64,000 bases of DNA from Pseudomonas sp. Root562 (GTDB taxonomy: Bacteria > Pseudomonadota > Gammaproteobacteria > Pseudomonadales > Pseudomonadaceae): NCBI RefSeq assembly GCF_001427125.1, contig NZ_LMGK01000026.1, positions 1 to 64,000 of the forward strand, written 5' to 3'. Shown here in pieces: positions 24,248 through 32,863 of the stretch (positions are counted from its first letter, which is position 1; every line of letters begins with the position of its first letter). A program made the translations under genes and the position numbers. Under the pieces are notes generated by a model. It ran no database searches. It was not told the origin of the DNA and worked only from the letters and a program-made list of their open reading frames with translations.

Positions 24248-25171
24248 ATGGAAACCTTCAGCAGTATCGAATGCTTTGTGCGCAGCGCCGAAGTCGGCAG
24301 CTTCGCCGAAGCCGCGCGCCGCCTGAGCCTGACGCCTGCGGCGGTGGGCAAGAGCGTGGCCAAGCTGGAAGCACGGCTGGGCGTGCGGTTGTTTCAGCGC
24401 AGTACCCGCAGCCTGACGCTGACCGAGGCCGGTCATTTGTTTCTGAGTGAGGTGAGCGCCAGTCTGCACACCATCCAGAATGCGGTGGCCAACCTCGCCA
24501 GCGCCGAGGGACGTCCGGCCGGAACGCTGAAGGTCAGCATGGGCACGGTGTTCGGACGTTTGTACATCGTGCCGTTGCTGGGGGAATTTTTGCGGCGTTA
24601 TCCGGCGATCAATCCTGACTGGCATTTCGATAACCGCCAGGTGGATCTGATCGGTCAGGGTTTCGATGCGGCGATTGGTGGCGGATTCGAACTGCCTCAA
24701 GGCGTGGTGGCGCGCAAACTGACGCCGGCCCATCGGGTGTTGGTGGCGAGCACCGATTACCTGGCCAAGCGTGCAGCCATTGTCGAACCCGACGATCTCG
24801 GGCAACACGACGGCATTCTGATTCGTTCGCCGCAGACGGGGCGCGTGCGTTCCTGGCAATTGACCAGCCGCACTCAGCAACACAGTCCGCTGACCCTCAA
24901 GGCGCGCATGACCATGAGTGATTCGGAAGCCGCCTGTGCCACGGCGACCCAAGGCCTCGGCATTGCGCTGGTGAGCATGCCATTCGCCGTGGGCTATCTG
25001 GAGGCCGGAACCTTGCAGCGGGTTTTGCCGGACTGGTATGTCGATGACGGCAATATCTCGATCTATTACGCCGAGCACAAACTGTTGCCGGGCAAGACCC
25101 GGGCGTTTGTCGATTTCATTATTGAGCAGTTTGCAGAGCGGGGATTGGCGGGGCGGTTCAGTGCGCTTTGA
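24248..25171 (+). CDS. LysR-family transcriptional regulator
   Basis: 307 residues. An N-terminal winged HTH (about 1-60: FAEAARRLSLTPAAVGKSVAKLE) precedes an effector-binding domain (about 90-295). ATG 24248 (METFSSIECF) fits the family N-terminus better than the in-frame GTG 24239. Divergent from the SDR gene over 124 bp, so it probably regulates that gene and itself. Confidence 0.88.
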   Translation: METFSSIECFVRSAEVGSFAEAARRLSLTPAAVGKSVAKLEARLGVRLFQRSTRSLTLTEAGHLFLSEVSASLHTIQNAVANLASAEGRPAGTLKVSMGTVFGRLYIVPLLGEFLRRYPAINPDWHFDNRQVDLIGQGFDAAIGGGFELPQGVVARKLTPAHRVLVASTDYLAKRAAIVEPDDLGQHDGILIRSPQTGRVRSWQLTSRTQQHSPLTLKARMTMSDSEAACATATQGLGIALVSMPFAVGYLEAGTLQRVLPDWYVDDGNISIYYAEHKLLPGKTRAFVDFIIEQFAERGLAGRFSAL

Positions 25172-25208
25172 GCATGGCGGTCGACCGAGGCGCGACAGGG
25201 GCGGCCAG

Positions 25209-26321
25209 TCAGCATGATTGCGACAATTGAGAACGATCAATCATTCGAACACTGGCAAAGGTGGATTCGTTTCGTGCCTGGTCGAATGCGGTCAGTGGTT
25301 TGGACGATGGCGGCTGCATCGTCTCCCGTGATGGCGGTTTGCGGCTCATGTCGCTAGCGGTACGCTCTTCACTGGGGGGCACACCAAAGTACTCGCGATA
25401 GCACTTGGAAAAGTGCGGCGTGGAGACGAAACCGCAGACATACGCCAACTCAATGATCGACATCGATGTTTGCTTGAGCAGTTGCCGCGCCCGAACAAGA
25501 CGTAACCTCAGGTAGTAGCGTGACGGCGTACAGTGCAGGTATTTCTGAAATAGCCGTTCCAGCTGTCGACGTGATAAAGCCACATATTCTGCAAGATTAT
25601 CCAGCTCGATCGGCTCTTCGAGATTGGCTTCCATCAACGCTACGATCTCCTGCAGCTTGGGTTGATGAGTGCCCAGCACATGCCTGAGCGGAACGCGCTG
25701 GTGGTCTTGTTCGTCGCGTATCCGCTCGTAAACAAACATCTCGGAAATGGCAGCAGATAATTCACGACCATGATCGCGACCGATCAGGTGCAACATCATG
25801 TCGAGTGGCGCTGTTCCCCCGGAGCTAGTGAGCCGGTTTCGGTCCAGGGTGAAGAGACTTGCACTGATGCTCACGCGTGGAAAAGCCTCCTGCATGGCGG
25901 CCAGAAATTCCCAATGCACGCTGCACTCGTAGCCGTCGAGAAGCCCGGCTTTTGCGAGTGCCCAGCTTCCGGTGCACACGCCACCTAATCGTCTGGATTG
26001 ACGTGCCAAGGCTTGCAGCCAGGTAACGTGTTCGCGGGTAATCACGCTTTGGATGCCGATACCACCGCACACGATGACCGTGTCCGCGACGCAGGGATTG
26101 TTCCATGAAGCATCCGGCGTGATCGACACACCGTCACTGGCCCAGACAGGCGCTCCATCGGAGCTGAATGTATGCCAGCGATACAGCTCTCGCCCCGACA
26201 ACTGATTGGCCATGCGCAATGGCTCGACCGCGGATGCCAAGGAAATCAGGGTGAATTGATCCAGCAGCAGAAAACCGACGGATTGAGTCGTACCGTCGGG
26301 CACGGTGGGCTTCGATGACAT
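25209..26321 (-). CDS. GlxA-family AraC-type regulator (DhcR/ArgR-like group)
   Basis: 370 residues. The N-terminal DJ-1/PfpI-like domain (about 15-200; VGFLLLDQFTLISLASAVEPL and GGVCTGSWALAKAGLLDG) is followed by a C-terminal AraC double HTH (about 225-330; LAEYVALSRRQLERLFQKYL). The sequence recalls the Pseudomonas regulators of carnitine/dehydrocarnitine and arginine catabolism. A polar 45-residue tail follows the HTH. The start at 26319-26321 is chosen because AGGA lies 9-10 nt upstream; an earlier in-frame ATG lies too close to it. Downstream of the gabP-like permease on the same strand, so it may respond to that permease's substrate. Confidence 0.82.
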   Translation of the reverse strand: MSSKPTVPDGTTQSVGFLLLDQFTLISLASAVEPLRMANQLSGRELYRWHTFSSDGAPVWASDGVSITPDASWNNPCVADTVIVCGGIGIQSVITREHVTWLQALARQSRRLGGVCTGSWALAKAGLLDGYECSVHWEFLAAMQEAFPRVSISASLFTLDRNRLTSSGGTAPLDMMLHLIGRDHGRELSAAISEMFVYERIRDEQDHQRVPLRHVLGTHQPKLQEIVALMEANLEEPIELDNLAEYVALSRRQLERLFQKYLHCTPSRYYLRLRLVRARQLLKQTSMSIIELAYVCGFVSTPHFSKCYREYFGVPPSEERTASDMSRKPPSRETMQPPSSKPLTAFDQARNESTFASVRMIDRSQLSQSC

Positions 26322-26371
26322 CGGGGGCATTTCCTGGCAGGGATCGGTTGCGGTCTGAGCGGCTGGAACGA

Positions 26372-26405
26372 GTAATACCGCCACGCTTGGCGTGGGCGGT
26401 ATTAC
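26372..26405. other. Strong hairpin between permease and AraC-type gene
   Basis: GTAATACCGCC and GGCGGTATTAC are perfect 11 bp arms; the 12-nt centre ACGCTTGGCGTG can extend the stem. No T-run on either side. It lies 24 nt after the permease stop. It could be a rho-aided terminator, an mRNA 3' stabiliser or an operator. Confidence 0.55.
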
Positions 26406-26429
26406 CATTTACGCGTGTACCTTTGTGGT

Positions 26430-27830
26430 TTATCCCACCGAGGTCACGCTCGCAGCCTGGGCGGGGTGACGCGACGTCAACAGGCCGATAAGGGAAATCG
26501 CCAACGCCAGTCCGATGGTTGAACTGACTTCGGTGCGGTGCTCCGGGGTGATCATCATGACGGCCAGCGCTGCGCAGATGAACACAATGACCAGCCAGGT
26601 CAGCCATGGAAACAGCCACATGCGAAAGGTCAGCTCGATGTTCTGCCGACGCAACATTCGGCGCATGCGCAGCTGCGACACCGCAATGGCCAGGTACACC
26701 AGCAAGGCAATCGCACCGGAGCTGGCGAGCAGAAAGTTGAACAGCCCGGCGGGCATGAAGTAGCTCCACACAGTGATCAATGCGCCCAGCAGGGTGCTGG
26801 CAATGACTGCTGCACGCGGCACGCCTTCCGAGGAGGTTGCCTTCAGCGCTTTCGGCGCGTCTCCACGGCGGCCCAGCGAATACAGCATGCGCGAAGCAAT
26901 GTAGATCGAGGAGTTCATGCAACTGGCCACGGCGATCAGGACCACCACGTCCACCATGAACTTGGCGTGGGGAATGTTCATGATTTCCAGTGCGCGCTGG
27001 TAGGAACCTACTTGGGCGAGCTGTGGATCGTTCCAGGGCACCACGGAGATGACGACGAAAATCGATAGCAGGTAAAACACCCCGATGCGCCAGATCACCG
27101 AACGCGTGGCCTTGGCAATGTTCTGCGCCGGATTATTGGATTCGGCGGCAGCGATGGTGACCGCCTCGGTCCCAATGAAACTGAACATGATCGTGATGAA
27201 GGCACCTACCACCGCCGACAGGCCGTTAGGGGCAAACCCGCCGTGTTCGGCCATCAGGCCGCTCAAGCCGCTGACCTCTCGGTCGGGAACCCAACCCATC
27301 AACACGGCAAAACCCACGCCGATGAAACCAATGATCGCCACCACCTTGGCCATGGCAAACCAGAATTCGAATTCGCCGTATTTGGAAACGCTGAACAGAT
27401 TGGTAATCACTAAAGCAATGATCGACACCAAAGCGAACAACCAGGAATCAATCTGAGGGAACCACTGGTTCAACACGTGGCCTGCGGCCAACGCTTCGAT
27501 AGGGATCACCAGCACCCAGAACCACCAATACAGCCAACCGATAGTGAAGCCAGCCCAGCGACCTATCGCTTGATCGGCATAAGTGGAGAACGAGCCTGTG
27601 TCCGGGTTGGCTACCGCCATTTCGCCGAGCATGCGCATGACCAGAACGACGAGCAGACCGGAGAACAGATAGGCCAGCAGGACTGCCGGGCCAGCCGCTG
27701 CAATAGCGTGTCCTGAGCCAACGAATAAACCGGCGCCGATAATCCCGGCGATGGATAGCATTGTTACGTGACGAGGCTTGAAGCCCTGCGCCAATTGGCC
27801 ATTGGAATCCTTTGAGCTCGGGCTAATCAT
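26430..27830 (-). CDS. Amino acid permease, APC superfamily (GABA permease-like)
   Basis: 466 residues with about twelve transmembrane helices. The N-terminal amino-acid-permease signature is GIIGAGLFVGSGHAI, followed by MLGEMAVANPDTGSFSTYAD. The sequence is closest in feel to GabP-type 4-aminobutyrate permeases, but related carriers take other amino acids or amines. Inner membrane, proton-coupled uptake (family knowledge). ATG 27828-27830 has only a weak A-rich ribosome site. The next gene in the same direction is a GlxA-type regulator. Confidence 0.85.
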   Translation of the reverse strand: MISPSSKDSNGQLAQGFKPRHVTMLSIAGIIGAGLFVGSGHAIAAAGPAVLLAYLFSGLLVVLVMRMLGEMAVANPDTGSFSTYADQAIGRWAGFTIGWLYWWFWVLVIPIEALAAGHVLNQWFPQIDSWLFALVSIIALVITNLFSVSKYGEFEFWFAMAKVVAIIGFIGVGFAVLMGWVPDREVSGLSGLMAEHGGFAPNGLSAVVGAFITIMFSFIGTEAVTIAAAESNNPAQNIAKATRSVIWRIGVFYLLSIFVVISVVPWNDPQLAQVGSYQRALEIMNIPHAKFMVDVVVLIAVASCMNSSIYIASRMLYSLGRRGDAPKALKATSSEGVPRAAVIASTLLGALITVWSYFMPAGLFNFLLASSGAIALLVYLAIAVSQLRMRRMLRRQNIELTFRMWLFPWLTWLVIVFICAALAVMMITPEHRTEVSSTIGLALAISLIGLLTSRHPAQAASVTSVG

Positions 27831-28279
27831 TGGTTTATTTTTCTCTGCTGATCGACATTTAAGCGTGTTGATAACAGTGACGAACCATCATTCGTCGACT
27901 GCTGTGCGCCCATTTAAAGCGGCACCGTTCAAACGCTGCTGTTCTTATCAAACCCATCATCGTGATGTGGTTTTTGAGATGAAAAGACGCGTCACCTTAC
28001 CCGGCTTGTCCGACGATTCAGTTGCCTGTCCGCGTCGCCTCCTGGCCTGATATCGACACGCGAGGGTTCAGCGTTCATGCCTGGTACCGATAGGTCACGG
28101 AATGGCCGGGTGCGATGGCTTCGTTTTGACGAGGATTCTGTCAGGGCAGTGCGCAGGGGGGAGTGTGGTTCAGTGCGGTTTGAGTCAGGCTCAAGACCGA
28201 GGTGCTGCCATCGCGGGCAAGCCATGTTCCCACAGATTCAGTGGGAGCCGGGCTTGTCGGCGATGAACGATAACGCGAT
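27831..28279. other. 449 bp intergenic region upstream of the permease
   Basis: This holds the permease promoter region on its left side and a REPIN at 28209-28265 on its right. Frames here are short and lack coding character. No convincing promoter boxes or operator were recognised. Confidence 0.5.
28209..28265. repeat. Compact REP doublet
   Basis: CATCGCGGGCAAGCCATGTT and GTGGGAGCCGGGCTTGTCGG are inverted REP units only 10 bp apart, just after the racemase-family gene. Confidence 0.75.
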
Positions 28280-29008
28280 CTAGCGCATGAACTTCTGCGC
28301 CCAGCCAATGATGTTCTTCGGTCGTGGCGTCGCATACGTGCGCACTTTTGACGTCGACAACCGCAAACGCACCAACGACTCGGCAATGGTCACCGCCGCC
28401 GTTACGCCATCCACCACCGGCACCCCGGTACGCTGGCGAATCTGCTCGTCGAGCCCGGCCATGCCGCCGCAGCCCAGGCAGATGACTTCCGCTTTGTCCT
28501 GAGTCACTGCCAACTCCGCTTGATGCACGATGGCCTCCAGTGCGCGTTGCGGCTCGTGCTCCAGTTCCAGCACCGCCAACCCACTGGCCCGCACCGACGC
28601 GCAGCGATCCCCGAGACCCGAGAGTTTCAGGCGATCCTCGATCAGCGGCACCGTGCGATCGAGGGTGGTCACCACCGAGTACGCATGACCGAGAAACATC
28701 GCGGTACTCGCCGCGGCATCGGTGATGTCCACCACCGGGACGTTGAGCAGCTCCTGCAAGCCTTCGCGACCGTGTTCGCCGTATCCGGCCTGGATCACCG
28801 CATCGAATGGCTGATCGTAGGACATCACCCGGTCCATGACGGCGATGGCGGCCAGGTAGCTTTCGAAATTGCCTTCGATGGAGTCGGCACCGAAGAAAGG
28901 CGTCAGGCCAACGATCTCCGTGCCGGGCGCGGCCACCGCCTGGGCAGAGCGGGCGATGGCCTGGGTGATGGATTCGGTGGTGTTGACGTTGACCACGAGA
29001 ATTCGCAT
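28280..29008 (-). CDS. Asp/Glu/hydantoin racemase-family protein with one catalytic cysteine replaced
   Basis: 242 residues with the family N-terminus MRILVVNVNTTESIT, the SIEG motif and a C-terminal VICLGCGGMAG that holds the second catalytic cysteine. The first catalytic cysteine, expected in an 'ACFGDPG'-like motif, is replaced by glycine: the aligned stretch reads QAGYGEHG. A two-base racemase mechanism would need both, so the activity may differ (an isomerase, decarboxylase-like or amidase function, or a specialised subgroup). It lies 56 bp downstream of an NCS1 permease, which suggests a hydantoin, allantoin or nucleobase-derived substrate. GGAG precedes the ATG. Confidence 0.8.
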   Translation of the reverse strand: MRILVVNVNTTESITQAIARSAQAVAAPGTEIVGLTPFFGADSIEGNFESYLAAIAVMDRVMSYDQPFDAVIQAGYGEHGREGLQELLNVPVVDITDAAASTAMFLGHAYSVVTTLDRTVPLIEDRLKLSGLGDRCASVRASGLAVLELEHEPQRALEAIVHQAELAVTQDKAEVICLGCGGMAGLDEQIRQRTGVPVVDGVTAAVTIAESLVRLRLSTSKVRTYATPRPKNIIGWAQKFMR

Positions 29009-29064
29009 GGGAGCTCCTTATAGCGGGTGGTTTCGCGGCCCGACGCTGGCAGGCCGCGATGGAG

Positions 29065-30606
29065 TCAGTGGCTGGCGTTGTCGACCGCGATGGCTTCGCC
29101 GCTGATGTCGGCGTAGTGCGGTTGGCGTTTGGCGATGATCAGGTAAAGCAACCCTGCAATCGCAGCGCCGATCAGCCAGGAGAATGGCGACACCAAATGA
29201 AAGCCCGGTACCAGCGCCAGGACGATGGCGATCAACGCCGCGGGAATGAACGCCGCCACGGCGCGCAAATTGACCCCACGGCTGTAGTAATAAGCGCCGT
29301 TCGGGTCCTCGCTGTACAACTGCGGCACGTTGATCCGGCCTTTTCGTAGCAGCCAGTAGTCGACCATGATCACGCCATACAGCGGACCCAGCAGGGCGCC
29401 GAGGCCAGAGAGGAAGTACACGATCACCAGCGGGCTGTTATAGAGGTTCCACGGCAGGATCAGCACGGCGATGGCCGCGCTGATGAGGCCGGCACGACGG
29501 AACGTCAGGTACTTCGGCGCCAGATTACTGAGCACGAACGCCGGGGCAACGAAGTTGGCCATGATATTCACCGCCACGGTGACGATCAGGAATGCCAGGC
29601 AGCCGAGGACCAGGAAGAACGTGTTGGGGATCGAGGCGATAATCTCTGTAGGACTTTCAATGATGTGGCCATTGATCTGAAATTGAGCGCCGCACAGCAG
29701 GACAGTAATGGCGGCGAACACCAGAATATTGACCGGCAGGCCCCAGAAATTTCCGACCTTGATGGTTTTGCGACACGGCGACGAACGGGCGAAGTCGCAG
29801 AAGTTCAGGATCAGCGTGCCGTAGATCGCCAGCCACAGCGCACCACCGGCAAAGATGTTGCGCCACATCTCGCCACCGCTCAGCGGTTCGCGAATTGACC
29901 AGGCGATGGTTGCGTCGGCCTGAACGTACATCCAGCCGGCGAGGGCGGCGACGGTCAGCAGAATCACCGGTCCGGCAAACGCCTCATAGCGCCGCACCAT
30001 TTCCATGCCGTAGGCGAGGATCGCCAACTGCACGAACCAGATCGCCACGAAGCAGACCCAGCCCAGGGTCGACAGGCCGAGAATCGAGTCGTGGTCGTAG
30101 TCGGCGAAGCCGGGGTGGATCGCCGTCAGCAAGACGCGAAAGACCACCGAGGCCAGGTACGTCTGAATGCCGAACCAGGCGATGGCGATGACCGCGCGGA
30201 TCAACGCAGGAATTTGCGCCCCGTGTATGCCGAAGCTGATCCGGCTGATGACCGGAAACGGCACACCGGTTTTCTGGCCCATGTAGCCAGACAGGTTCAT
30301 GAAGAAATACACCAGCGCTGCGCCGATCCCCAGGGACAGGAGAATCTGCCAAGCGCCAAGGCCTAACGCATAAAGACCGATAGCAAACGAGTAGTTGGCG
30401 ATGTTGTGCACGTCGTTGGTCCACAACGCGAAGATGCTGTAGCGACCCCAGCGCCGGCCTTCGGCTTTGGTCGGCGCGAGATCTTTGTTGTGCAGGCGAG
30501 GACTGAGCACCACAGAGGAATCAAGGAACTGATCGACAGCGGTTGGTGGGGTGTGGGAGGAGGGCAGATCCAGCGCAAGTTTGTTGTTTGAAAGACTTGT
30601 AGGCAT
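29065..30606 (-). CDS. NCS1-family permease (nucleobase/hydantoin/allantoin type)
   Basis: 513 residues with about twelve transmembrane helices. The NCS1 hallmarks are WTNDVHNIANYSFAIGLYALG in TM1, GVPFPVISRISFGIHGAQIP and LNFCDFARSSP. The family carries cytosine, uracil, allantoin, hydantoins or thiamine precursors with Na+ or H+. The partner racemase-family gene favours hydantoin/allantoin-type compounds (inference). The start at 30604-30606 has AGGAG 9 nt upstream; a 20-residue longer frame lacks a ribosome site. The 583 bp upstream contains two palindromes. Confidence 0.88.
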   Translation of the reverse strand: MPTSLSNNKLALDLPSSHTPPTAVDQFLDSSVVLSPRLHNKDLAPTKAEGRRWGRYSIFALWTNDVHNIANYSFAIGLYALGLGAWQILLSLGIGAALVYFFMNLSGYMGQKTGVPFPVISRISFGIHGAQIPALIRAVIAIAWFGIQTYLASVVFRVLLTAIHPGFADYDHDSILGLSTLGWVCFVAIWFVQLAILAYGMEMVRRYEAFAGPVILLTVAALAGWMYVQADATIAWSIREPLSGGEMWRNIFAGGALWLAIYGTLILNFCDFARSSPCRKTIKVGNFWGLPVNILVFAAITVLLCGAQFQINGHIIESPTEIIASIPNTFFLVLGCLAFLIVTVAVNIMANFVAPAFVLSNLAPKYLTFRRAGLISAAIAVLILPWNLYNSPLVIVYFLSGLGALLGPLYGVIMVDYWLLRKGRINVPQLYSEDPNGAYYYSRGVNLRAVAAFIPAALIAIVLALVPGFHLVSPFSWLIGAAIAGLLYLIIAKRQPHYADISGEAIAVDNASH

Positions 30607-30761
30607 TCCGGCAGGCTCCTGATGCTCGACGCCGCGATGACTGTGCATGAGCGCATGGCTCGACAAATCTTCGTCGCGGTGTAGCGAATATCATTGGTTA
30701 CGGGGCATCTGCAGCCTGTACGGGATAGGGCGCTTCAGGCTTGCGGATCTAAAGTGTGTGT

Positions 30762-30790
30762 ATGTTTTGAATGTATTGTATACAAAACAT
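30762..30790. promoter_or_regulatory. Operator candidate upstream of the NCS1 operon
   Basis: TTGTATACAA (30776-30785) is a perfect palindrome of the TGTA-TACA kind bound by many GntR-type regulators. It is embedded in larger arms ATGTTTTG / CAAAACAT. About 160 bp upstream of the permease start. Confidence 0.45.
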
Positions 30791-31037
30791 GCATGCACTT
30801 AAGCGAGATCCATGCCAGCCTTACGTTCTATGAACTCCGTTGTTCATTTCGTTTTGTTATGGCTTTTCGCCAAGTCACTGAAAAATCGTCGATATAAATT
30901 GACCGTTTGAACAGGTATTTATTTCAGGAAGGGAATTTCTGCGCAGGGCTGACGCCGTCATGCACCAGCAGAAATGTAACTTTAGGGGGCGTTTAAAAGA
31001 AAAGTGCACACATAAATGGCACCGATGGTGACATTCG

Positions 31038-31047
31038 TGTGTACACA
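31038..31047. promoter_or_regulatory. Palindrome TGTGTACACA
   Basis: A perfect 10 bp palindrome with the same TGTA-TACA core as the 30776 site, 260 bp further upstream. GTGCACAC at about 31004 is similar. It may be a second operator. Confidence 0.3.
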
Positions 31048-31070
31048 TTTGTTGAGAGGGTCATGCGTCC

Positions 31071-31185
31071 TGTAGGAGCGAGCCTGCTCGGGATGAACCC
31101 GAGAACGCATCGGGGTATCAGTCACCCCGCGTTATCGTTGACGACCATCGTCGGAACGCCGCCCGGAGCAGGCTCGCTCCTACAG
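31071..31185. repeat. REP doublet (REPIN), GTAGGAGCGAGC class
   Basis: TGTAGGAGCGAGCCTGCTCG and GAGCAGGCTCGCTCCTACA are inverted and separated by about 75 bp, ending 5 nt before the cysH stop. Confidence 0.88.
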
Positions 31186-31189
31186 TGGT

Positions 31190-31930
31190 TTATGTGTTGG
31201 ATTTGCTGATGATGTTGCCGGCATGCAGCCCGCATTCTTTCTGGGTGGCTTCTTCCCACCACCAGCGGCCTTCGCGCTCGTGCTGGTTCGGCAGCACCGG
31301 ACGAGTGCAGGGCTCGCAGCCGATACTGATGAAGCCGCGTTCATGCAGGCTGTTGTAGGGCAATTCCAGCATGCGGATGTAACCCCAGATTTCTTCGCTG
31401 GACATTTGTGCCAGCGGGTTGAATTTGTACAAGGTGCGTTCCGGGGTGGAGAACGCGGTGTCGATCTCCATCACCGCAACAGCGCTGCGGGTACCGGGGC
31501 TCTGGTCGCGACGCTGGCCGGTGGCCCAGGCTTTCACGCCGGAGAGTTTACGACGCAGCGGCTCGATCTTGCGGATGCCACAGCATTCGCCATGACCGTC
31601 CTTGTAGAAACTGAACAGGCCTTTTTCTTTCACGAACGGTTCGAGCCTGGTGTAGTCCGGTGACACCAGTTCGATGTCGATCTTGTAGTGCTCGCGCACC
31701 TGATCGATGAAACGGTACGTCTCGGGATGCAGGCGGCCGGTGTCGAGGCTGAACACCTTGACGTTCTTGTTCAGCTTCCAGGCCATGTCCACCAGCACCA
31801 CATCCTCGGCACCGCTGAAAGATATCCACAAGTCATCGCCGAACTCGGCGAACGCGAGTTTCAGGATGTCCTGGGCGGATTTGTTGGCATAGGTCGTGGC
31901 GAGTTCCACGACGTCGAACGTTGGGCTCAT
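31190..31930 (-). CDS. cysH: Assimilatory adenylyl-sulfate (APS) reductase
   Basis: 246 residues. It reduces APS to sulfite in cysteine synthesis, using thioredoxin. The nucleotide-binding loop is ISFSGAEDVV. The 4Fe-4S cysteines are present as GECCGIRK and GCEPCTRP, which marks the APS-type rather than the cluster-free PAPS-type enzyme. The C-terminal catalytic motif is KECGLHAGN. ATG 31928-31930. Divergent from thrH over 172 bp, as is common in Pseudomonas. Confidence 0.95.
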   Translation of the reverse strand: MSPTFDVVELATTYANKSAQDILKLAFAEFGDDLWISFSGAEDVVLVDMAWKLNKNVKVFSLDTGRLHPETYRFIDQVREHYKIDIELVSPDYTRLEPFVKEKGLFSFYKDGHGECCGIRKIEPLRRKLSGVKAWATGQRRDQSPGTRSAVAVMEIDTAFSTPERTLYKFNPLAQMSSEEIWGYIRMLELPYNSLHERGFISIGCEPCTRPVLPNQHEREGRWWWEEATQKECGLHAGNIISKSNT

Positions 31931-32102
31931 CAGGGCGGCTTCCTACAGGTCGGTGGCGCTGGGCGCTCTATATGGGGCCGATGGTAACAAAAAGCGGCGT
32001 CGGTCGGGGCGTCCTCTGCGTTGCGCGGTGGGGGCGGAATCGCTAGAGTTCGGCAGTCTTTTAGCTCGCTCGACCAATAAACAATACAAATGGGAGTGTC
32101 TT

Positions 32103-32720
32103 GTGGAAATTGCCTGTCTGGATCTTGAAGGTGTGCTGGTTCCGGAAATCTGGATCGCCTTCGCCGAAAAAACCGGGATCGAATCCCTCAGGGCCACCAC
32201 TCGGGACATTCCCGACTATGACGTGCTGATGAAACAGCGCCTGCGGATTCTCGACGAGCACGGCCTGAAGCTTTCGGATATTCAGGAAGTGATCGCCACC
32301 CTCAAGCCGCTGGACGGCGCCATCGAGTTCGTCGATTGGCTGCGCGAACGCTTTCAGGTGGTGATCCTGTCGGACACCTTCTACGAATTCTCCCAACCGC
32401 TGATGCGTCAGTTGGGCTTTCCGACCTTGCTCTGCCATCGTCTGATCACCGATGACAGTGGGCGGGTGACGAGCTATCAGTTGCGTCAGAAAGATCCCAA
32501 GCGTCAGTCAGTCCTGGCGTTCAAGAGCCTTTACTACCGAGTGATTGCGGCGGGGGATTCCTACAACGACACCACGATGCTGGGCGAAGCGGATGCGGGG
32601 ATTCTGTTCCACGCGCCGGATAACGTCATTGCAGAGTTCCCGCAGTTCCCGGCGGTGCATACGTTTGAGGAACTGAAGCAGGAGTTCATCAAGGCTTCCA
32701 ACCGTACCTTGAGTTTGTAA
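32103..32720 (+). CDS. thrH: Bifunctional phosphoserine phosphatase/homoserine phosphotransferase
   Basis: 205-residue HAD-family enzyme. Nucleophile motif I is LDLEGVLVPE (Asp7) and motif III/IV is AAGDSYNDTTML. It moves phosphate from phosphoserine to homoserine, linking serine and threonine synthesis (shown for P. aeruginosa ThrH). The start is GTG 32103 with GGAG 6 nt upstream; no in-frame ATG gives the conserved N-terminus. Confidence 0.93.
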   Translation: MEIACLDLEGVLVPEIWIAFAEKTGIESLRATTRDIPDYDVLMKQRLRILDEHGLKLSDIQEVIATLKPLDGAIEFVDWLRERFQVVILSDTFYEFSQPLMRQLGFPTLLCHRLITDDSGRVTSYQLRQKDPKRQSVLAFKSLYYRVIAAGDSYNDTTMLGEADAGILFHAPDNVIAEFPQFPAVHTFEELKQEFIKASNRTLSL

Positions 32721-32728
32721 ACATCACC

Positions 32729-32858
32729 TGTGGCGAGGGAGCTTGCTCCCGCTCGGCTGCGCAGCAATCGCAACCCGGTCATGCCTTCTATCTGACTGTG
32801 GGCGGTGTCTGGTTTGGGGGTGCTTCGCACCCCAGCGGGAGCAAGCTCCCTCGCCACA
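32729..32858. repeat. REP doublet (REPIN), GTGGCGAGGGAGC class
   Basis: TGTGGCGAGGGAGCTTGCTC and GAGCAAGCTCCCTCGCCACA inverted, about 80 bp apart, between the convergent thrH and pabB stops. A nested hairpin GGGGTGC-TTC-GCACCCC lies inside. Confidence 0.88.
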
Positions 32859-32863
32859 AAAGG

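Larger units (their letters stand above)
30607..31189. other. 583 bp intergenic region upstream of the NCS1 permease
   Basis: AT-richer than its surroundings. It contains two palindromes (30762-30790 and 31038-31047) and a REPIN (31071-31185). Short frames here lack coding bias, and no gene is called. Confidence 0.5.
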
